A DNA stretch of 55,947 nucleotides, taken from contig CAKSJL010000001.1 of NCBI GenBank assembly GCA_934463345.1, forward strand, positions 1 to 55,947. The letters run 5' to 3'. This document shows positions 51,320 to 55,947 of this stretch, one piece after another. The first letter of the stretch is position 1, and each line of letters opens with the position of its first letter. Under the pieces are notes generated by a model. That model was given only the letters and a program-made list of their open reading frames with translations. It was not told where the DNA came from and did not search any database. The DNA comes from an uncultured Oscillospiraceae bacterium. GTDB taxonomy: Bacteria; Bacillota; Clostridia; Oscillospirales; Ruminococcaceae. The translations under genes and the position numbers were made by a program.

Positions 51320-52525
51320 TTAGTTAAGTGTGTTATGGCAGGTAAGCATTTTATCAATAAATTGCTTTGCAGCTCTTGCTGAACGTCCGCTTCTGCCGAC
51401 TGCGAAGCGTTCTGCTTCCTTTTCAAGCTCGTCAGCCGGCATGTCAAGCCTGTTCTGCTCGGCAAGTCCTCTGACAATTTCAAGGTATTCCTCCTTGTTA
51501 GGTCTTGAAAAGGCAATTTTAAGTCCGAAACGTTCAGAAAGTGAAATAAGTTCCTGAACAGTATCGTTCCTGTGCATGTCATCGCCGTCCCTGTCAGAAA
51601 AACTTTCCTTGACAAGGTGACGTCTGTTACTTGTTGCATAAATCACAATATTGTCAGCTCTTGCCGAAACAGAACCTTCAAGTATTGCTTTTAACGCACC
51701 AAAACTGTCATCATCTGACGCAAATGACAGATCGTCTATAAACAGAATGAATTTAAGCGGATTTTTACTCAGATTATCAATTATAACCGGAATGTCTCTG
51801 AGCTGATCCTTGCGGATCTCAATTATTCTCAGTCCCCTGTCACGATATTCGTTGGCAATCGCCTTTACTGACGAGGATTTGCCCGTTCCGGCGTCTCCGG
51901 TGAGCAAAACGTTTGAAGCCGGTTTGCCATTTATAAGCGCAAGAGTATTGTCAATTATCAGCTTTCGCTGACGACTGTATCCTATAAGCTGCGAAAGCTT
52001 TATCTCATCAGGATATTTAACCGGAACAATATTGCTTTCCTTGACTATAAACATGTAATATTTTGCATAAATACCATAGCCGAAACGCTCAATATTATCC
52101 ACTCTGTTCTTGTACTCTACCTTAAAGTCATAGGCGGTATTGTCCCATTCCGGCAGAAATCCGTCATAGGCAATATTTGACCTGACCATTTCCGAAGTCA
52201 TATCCGCAATAGCCTGAAGCGACTCAAGCTCATTTACAAGACAGTCATGCATTTTTTCGCTTATTTCAAGCTTATGCGCTTTTCTTATCATGTAAATATT
52301 TTCATCCTCCAGAATAAGCGTCAGAATATATGAGCTGAGGTCGTTATGATGCCTGTAAAGATTTGAAACAAAATCAGAATATGCCTGAATCTGCTTTATT
52401 GTATCGTCATCCTCAAAGCTTTTGAGAAGCCTTTCAAGACTCTGAATAGTACGGCAGTTCATTATATCTCTGAAAATAACCAGTGAGCTGAGCTTAAAAT
52501 GAAGCTCCAGTAGTTTATTGTCCAT
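51320..52525 (-). CDS. DUF815 AAA-type ATPase
   Basis: 401 residues. A helical N-terminal half (about 1-175) precedes an AAA ATPase domain: LLTGDAGTGKSSSVKAIA is Walker A (about 207-224), FILFIDDLSF Walker B and IYATSNRRHLVKE sensor 1. The arrangement is that of the DUF815 family (YP_-type proteins of Firmicutes and proteobacteria). Function unknown; such ATPases resemble MoxR/clamp-loader-like remodelers. It follows leuB by 19 bases, so it is probably transcribed with the leucine genes. Confidence 0.88.
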   Translation of the reverse strand: MDNKLLELHFKLSSLVIFRDIMNCRTIQSLERLLKSFEDDDTIKQIQAYSDFVSNLYRHHNDLSSYILTLILEDENIYMIRKAHKLEISEKMHDCLVNELESLQAIADMTSEMVRSNIAYDGFLPEWDNTAYDFKVEYKNRVDNIERFGYGIYAKYYMFIVKESNIVPVKYPDEIKLSQLIGYSRQRKLIIDNTLALINGKPASNVLLTGDAGTGKSSSVKAIANEYRDRGLRIIEIRKDQLRDIPVIIDNLSKNPLKFILFIDDLSFASDDDSFGALKAILEGSVSARADNIVIYATSNRRHLVKESFSDRDGDDMHRNDTVQELISLSERFGLKIAFSRPNKEEYLEIVRGLAEQNRLDMPADELEKEAERFAVGRSGRSARAAKQFIDKMLTCHNTLN

Positions 52526-52544
52526 TTTAAATAATGCCTCTACC

Positions 52545-53618
52545 TTATATAAATTCCAGGATCTTTGCTGTTACCTCTGTTGTTGAAAGCGGCTTGACAC
52601 CAGTATTTCCAACAAGGTCAGCTGTTCTGTAGCCCTCTTCAAGGAATCTGTCAACAGCAGCATCAATAGCGTCTGCTTCCTTGTCAAGATCAAATGAATA
52701 TCTGAGCATCATTGAAGCTGAAAGAATAGTAGCAATCGGATTTGCCTTGTTCTGTCCGGCAATATCCGGTGCGGAGCCATGGATAGGCTCATACATTCCT
52801 CTCTTTGTCGAGCCAAGCGACGCTGATGGCAGCATGCCGATAGAGCCTGTAATCTGCGAGGACTCATCTGAAAGGATATCGCCGAACATATTCGAAGTCA
52901 CTACAACATCAAACTGTGCCGGATTTTTAACCAACTGCATAGCGGCATTGTCAACCAGCATATCTGTGCATGAAACGTCAGGATAATCCTTCGCAATTTC
53001 ATGAACTGTTGCCCTCCAGAGACGTGAGCTTTCAAGGACATTTGCCTTGTCAATGCTGATAACATTTTTGTTTCTCTTTCTTGCGGTTTCAAAGGCAACC
53101 TTGGCAATACGCTCAATTTCCATTTTGCTGTAACACTCTGTGTCGTACGCTTCCTCGCCGTATTTTCCTTCTCTTCTTCCTCTTTCGCCGAAATAGATGC
53201 CGCCTGTCAGCTCTCTTACCATCATAAGGTCAAAACCGTTTGCAACGATATCAGGACGAAGCGGGCACTCATCCTTTAAAGCCTTGTAGAGCTTTGCAGG
53301 ACGCAGGTTGGTGAAAAGCTCCAGAGCCGCACGAATTCCCAGCAGCGCCTTTTCCGGACGCTGATCGCCTGGAAGCGTATCCCACTTAGGGCCTCCGACT
53401 GCGCCAAGAAGTACACTGTCACTTGCAAGGCAGCCCTTTACAGTTTCCTCCGGCAGCGGCTTTCCTGTTGCGTCAATAGCTGCACCACCGATAAGATAGG
53501 GTGTGAAATTAAATTTATGTCCGAATTTTTCTGCCGTTTTTTTGAGGATCTCAACAGCGCTGTCCACAATTTCAGGTCCAATGCCATCGCCTCTGAGCAA
53601 TGCTATATTAAATTCCAT
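52545..53618 (-). CDS. leuB: 3-isopropylmalate dehydrogenase
   Basis: 357 residues. [14 protein letters not shown] at the start, the substrate arginines in the LRPAKLY and [13 protein letters not shown] regions, and [25 protein letters not shown] are typical of LeuB. It oxidises and decarboxylates 3-isopropylmalate with NAD. It follows leuD by 12 bases. Confidence 0.97.
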   Translation of the reverse strand: MEFNIALLRGDGIGPEIVDSAVEILKKTAEKFGHKFNFTPYLIGGAAIDATGKPLPEETVKGCLASDSVLLGAVGGPKWDTLPGDQRPEKALLGIRAALELFTNLRPAKLYKALKDECPLRPDIVANGFDLMMVRELTGGIYFGERGRREGKYGEEAYDTECYSKMEIERIAKVAFETARKRNKNVISIDKANVLESSRLWRATVHEIAKDYPDVSCTDMLVDNAAMQLVKNPAQFDVVVTSNMFGDILSDESSQITGSIGMLPSASLGSTKRGMYEPIHGSAPDIAGQNKANPIATILSASMMLRYSFDLDKEADAIDAAVDRFLEEGYRTADLVGNTGVKPLSTTEVTAKILEFI

Positions 53619-53630
53619 TGTTGTTACTCC

Positions 53631-54125
53631 TTATTTAAAGCTTCCGTTTTTAATTGATTCAATGAGACCGCCGTTTGTTATGATAGACTGGATAAATTCC
53701 GGGAACGGTTCTGTTTTAAACTGCTTTCCCGTCGTCTTGTCTGTAATAACGCCCTTGTCAAGATCCGCCTCAACCGTGTGTCCCTCTTCAATAGCGTCAA
53801 CAGCCTCCGGACACTCCAGAATTGCAAGACCTATATTAATAGAATTTCTGTAGAAAATTCTTGCAAAGCTTTTGGCAATTACAAGTGAAATACCGCTTTC
53901 CTTTATAGCGATAGGCGCATGCTCTCGAGAAGAACCGCAACCGAAGTTGAAACCTGCAACCATAATATCGCCCTTTTCAACACGTCCGGCAAAGGTTGTG
54001 TCAAGATCCTCCATACAGTGGGAAGCAAGCTCTTTTTTGTCGCTTGTATTCAGATATCTTGCCGGGATGATAACGTCTGTATCAACGTTGTCGCCATATT
54101 TTATAACCTTACCCTCAAATATCAT
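53631..54125 (-). CDS. leuD: 3-isopropylmalate dehydratase small subunit
   Basis: 164 residues, the short type seen in clostridia and archaea. [15 protein letters not shown] (about 11-25) and [15 protein letters not shown] (about 62-76) are the swivel-domain substrate-binding motifs. Pairs with LeuC; the genes are one base apart. Confidence 0.96.
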   Translation of the reverse strand: MIFEGKVIKYGDNVDTDVIIPARYLNTSDKKELASHCMEDLDTTFAGRVEKGDIMVAGFNFGCGSSREHAPIAIKESGISLVIAKSFARIFYRNSINIGLAILECPEAVDAIEEGHTVEADLDKGVITDKTTGKQFKTEPFPEFIQSIITNGGLIESIKNGSFK

Positions 54126-54126
54126 T

Positions 54127-55389
54127 TTACATTACCTCCTTAGGCTCTGCAATTTTTCCTGCAATTGCTGACGCTGCCGCAACAGCCGGACTTGCAAGGT
54201 AAACCTCCGATTCAACATGTCCCATTCTGCCAACGAAGTTTCTGTTTGTTGTTGCAACGGCTCTTTCGCCCTTTGCCAGAATACCCATATAACCTCCAAG
54301 ACATGGGCCGCAGGTCGGAGTTGAAACAACAGCTCCCGCTTCAATAAATATCTTCAGAAGCCCCTGTTCCATAGCTTCAAGGTATATTTTCTGAGTTGCC
54401 GGGATAATAATGGTTCTTACGTTCTTTGCAACCTTTCTGCCCTTCAGGATTTCTGCGGCAAGCTGTAGATCCTCAAGTCTGCCGTTTGTGCATGAACCGA
54501 TAACGACCTGATCAATTTTTATATCGTCGATCTCGTCAACTGTATGTGTATTCTCAGGAAGATGAGGGAATGAAACCGTCGGCTTGATCTCGCTAAGGTC
54601 GATAACATATGTTTCATCATACTGTGCATCATCGTCAGCCTTATAAACCTTTGGTTCTCTGCTGCTGTGCTCCCTGACATACTCAATTGTATTGTCGTCA
54701 ACCTCAAATATACCATTTTTAGCGCCTGCTTCAATAGCCATATTCGCCATGCAAAGTCTGTCGCTTACTGAAAGACTGTGAAGCCCCTCGCCGGTAAATT
54801 CCATTGAACGGTAAAGAGCGCCGTCAACCCCTATCATACCAATAATATGGAGGATAACATCCTTGCCTGTTACATACTTGTTAAGCTTGCCCTTTAATTC
54901 AAATTTAATTGCAGACGGAACCTTGAACCATGCCTTGCCTGTCGCCATACCGCATGCCATATCGGTTGAGCCTACGCCTGTGGAAAATGCGCCCAGAGCG
55001 CCGTATGTACATGTATGTGAGTCAGCTCCTATAACAGCATCGCCTGAAACAACAAGTCCTTTTTCAGGCAAAAGTGCATGCTCAATACCCATCTGTCCTA
55101 CATCAAAAAAGTTTGTAACTTCCTTTTCACCGCAGAAATCACGACACATTTTACACTGTTCAGCCGCCTTGATATCCTTGTTAGGAGCAAAGTGATCCAT
55201 AACCATAGTAACTTTGTCCTTGTCAAAGACATTTTCAGCACCCAGCTTATTGAATTCCTTAATGGCAACCGGAGAAGTAATATCGTTGCCTAATACCAGG
55301 TCAAGGTTTACGAGGATAAGCTGTCCAGCCTCAACCTTGTCCAGTCCTGCATGAGCCGCAAGAATTTTCTGCGTCATAGTCATGCCCAT
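54127..55389 (-). CDS. leuC: 3-isopropylmalate dehydratase large subunit
   Basis: 420 residues, the short aconitase-superfamily type that matches a separate 164-residue LeuD. Cluster cysteines are in VIGSCTNGR and [13 protein letters not shown], and [15 protein letters not shown] is the substrate block. The ATG at 55389 has AGAAGG about 10 bases upstream; a second in-frame ATG at 55383 is possible. leuA is not adjacent. Confidence 0.96.
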   Translation of the reverse strand: MGMTMTQKILAAHAGLDKVEAGQLILVNLDLVLGNDITSPVAIKEFNKLGAENVFDKDKVTMVMDHFAPNKDIKAAEQCKMCRDFCGEKEVTNFFDVGQMGIEHALLPEKGLVVSGDAVIGADSHTCTYGALGAFSTGVGSTDMACGMATGKAWFKVPSAIKFELKGKLNKYVTGKDVILHIIGMIGVDGALYRSMEFTGEGLHSLSVSDRLCMANMAIEAGAKNGIFEVDDNTIEYVREHSSREPKVYKADDDAQYDETYVIDLSEIKPTVSFPHLPENTHTVDEIDDIKIDQVVIGSCTNGRLEDLQLAAEILKGRKVAKNVRTIIIPATQKIYLEAMEQGLLKIFIEAGAVVSTPTCGPCLGGYMGILAKGERAVATTNRNFVGRMGHVESEVYLASPAVAAASAIAGKIAEPKEVM

Positions 55390-55445
55390 TTATATCAGCC
55401 TTCTTTCAAATTTATTTTTATTTATCAGCTATAGAAAATCCAAAC

Positions 55446-55823
55446 TTACCTGAATAATGAGATAATCCCCATAGCAAAACATGCAACTGCTAAAATAAAA
55501 CCGGAACTCTGAGCTGTTTTAAAGTTATACGATTTTCCTTTTGTGTTATATGTGACATTTAAAGGGGTTTGGGGTAAATTTTTATAAGCAGTGACAAGCA
55601 CTTTTGTGCCTGGTCTTAATTTTGAAAAATCTCCGTAATTTTCTTTTGCAATTGCCTCTACAACATTGCCGTCTACTGTGTATCGTACCTTTACTTCTTT
55701 TACATCAAAATTAACTTCTGTTATTTCTCCGTCAAAAAACCTGAGCTTCCCCATATTCCCGTCGGATTTTTTATAAAACATTGATAATGCAAAAAAAGCA
55801 AGTGCAGCAATAAACCAAAGCAT
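55446..55823 (-). CDS. DUF3592-like two-membrane-segment protein
   Basis: 125 residues. One membrane segment at each end (about 1-16 and 105-123) with a beta-rich domain between (GEITEVNFDVKEVKVRYTVDGNVVEAIA ... LRPGTKVLVTAYKNLP), the DUF3592 layout. Function unknown. It precedes leuC by 56 bases in the same direction, without an evident terminator. Confidence 0.7.
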   Translation of the reverse strand: MLWFIAALAFFALSMFYKKSDGNMGKLRFFDGEITEVNFDVKEVKVRYTVDGNVVEAIAKENYGDFSKLRPGTKVLVTAYKNLPQTPLNVTYNTKGKSYNFKTAQSSGFILAVACFAMGIISLFR

Positions 55824-55947
55824 TGTATTTCACTCCGTTCCAATCTTTGTCATAATAAAACCATCCGAGAAATAATCAAATTTTTTCAGGCAATTGGATT
55901 TTCATACCGGCATTTCCGGCATACCGATTATTTATTGATAATAGCGC

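Noticed and set aside
55824..55947. Possible gene at the right edge
   Set aside because: No frame with a start, RBS or recognisable sequence is seen in the last 124 bases.

Overview
The window looks like the chromosome of a low-GC, spore-forming, anaerobic Firmicute of the Ruminococcus type. The reading rests on cohesin/dockerin scaffoldins with an LPXTG-like anchor, a gerA operon, gpr, spoVS and a BofC-like gene, ferredoxins, a galactose operon and strongly AGGAGG-like ribosome binding sites. Starch- or fibre-degrading ruminococci (R. bromii, R. champanellensis, R. flavefaciens relatives) fit best, but I cannot assign a species from sequence alone. No rRNA, tRNA, CRISPR, IS or phage genes were found.

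Layout. 1-1.85 kb: end of a MacA/MacB-like efflux system (+). 1.95-11.2 kb: a nine-gene surface-polysaccharide operon (-) read from a consensus promoter. It encodes GT8, GT4, a Wzy-like polymerase, GT11, a hexapeptide acetyltransferase, a DUF115/GT42-like protein, a CMP-sugar synthetase, an aldolase fused to a second DUF115/GT42-like domain, and a KDG-type sugar kinase. The last part reads as a possible route to make, CMP-activate and transfer an unusual 2-keto-3-deoxy sugar acid, and is the best candidate for an undescribed system. 11.3-14.1 kb: a PAS-degenerate GGDEF-EAL protein with a repetitive beta-helix-like C-terminus. 14.3-17 kb: galK-galE-copZ. 17.1-17.9 kb: ttcA.

18-22.5 kb: a three-gene scaffoldin operon (-) from a consensus promoter: a cohesin-dockerin adaptor, a two-cohesin scaffoldin with a TSIEKV-repeat stalk and a dockerin, and a single-cohesin wall-anchored protein. 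Together they could assemble a small cell-surface enzyme complex. 23-26.5 kb: gerAA-AB-AC (+). 26.5-26.8 kb: a hairpin array. 26.8-33.4 kb: prfC, alr, rlmL, PBP1A (-). 33.5-36.4 kb: BofC-like gene and secD-secF. 36.4-39.1 kb: purB and a flavoprotein/Sce7726 pair. 39.2-41.1 kb: aldose epimerase, a 162-bp palindrome, and a ferredoxin:thioredoxin reductase-like protein with thioredoxin.

41.1-49.3 kb: spoVS, ymdB, an orphan fumarase alpha subunit, DUF4870, nrdR, a TIM-barrel protein, rpsT with a structured leader, gpr, two lipoproteins, a 2[4Fe-4S] ferredoxin too short for a standard ORF cut-off, and an amidohydrolase. 49.4-55.8 kb (-): branched-chain amino acid genes: leuC-leuD-leuB, a DUF815 ATPase, then a T-box leader ahead of ilvA-ridA; RidA removes the reactive enamine that IlvA releases. 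Many promoters match TTGACA-N17-TATAAT almost exactly, so promoter calls here are unusually clear. Functional calls are by recognition of motifs; no database search was run.
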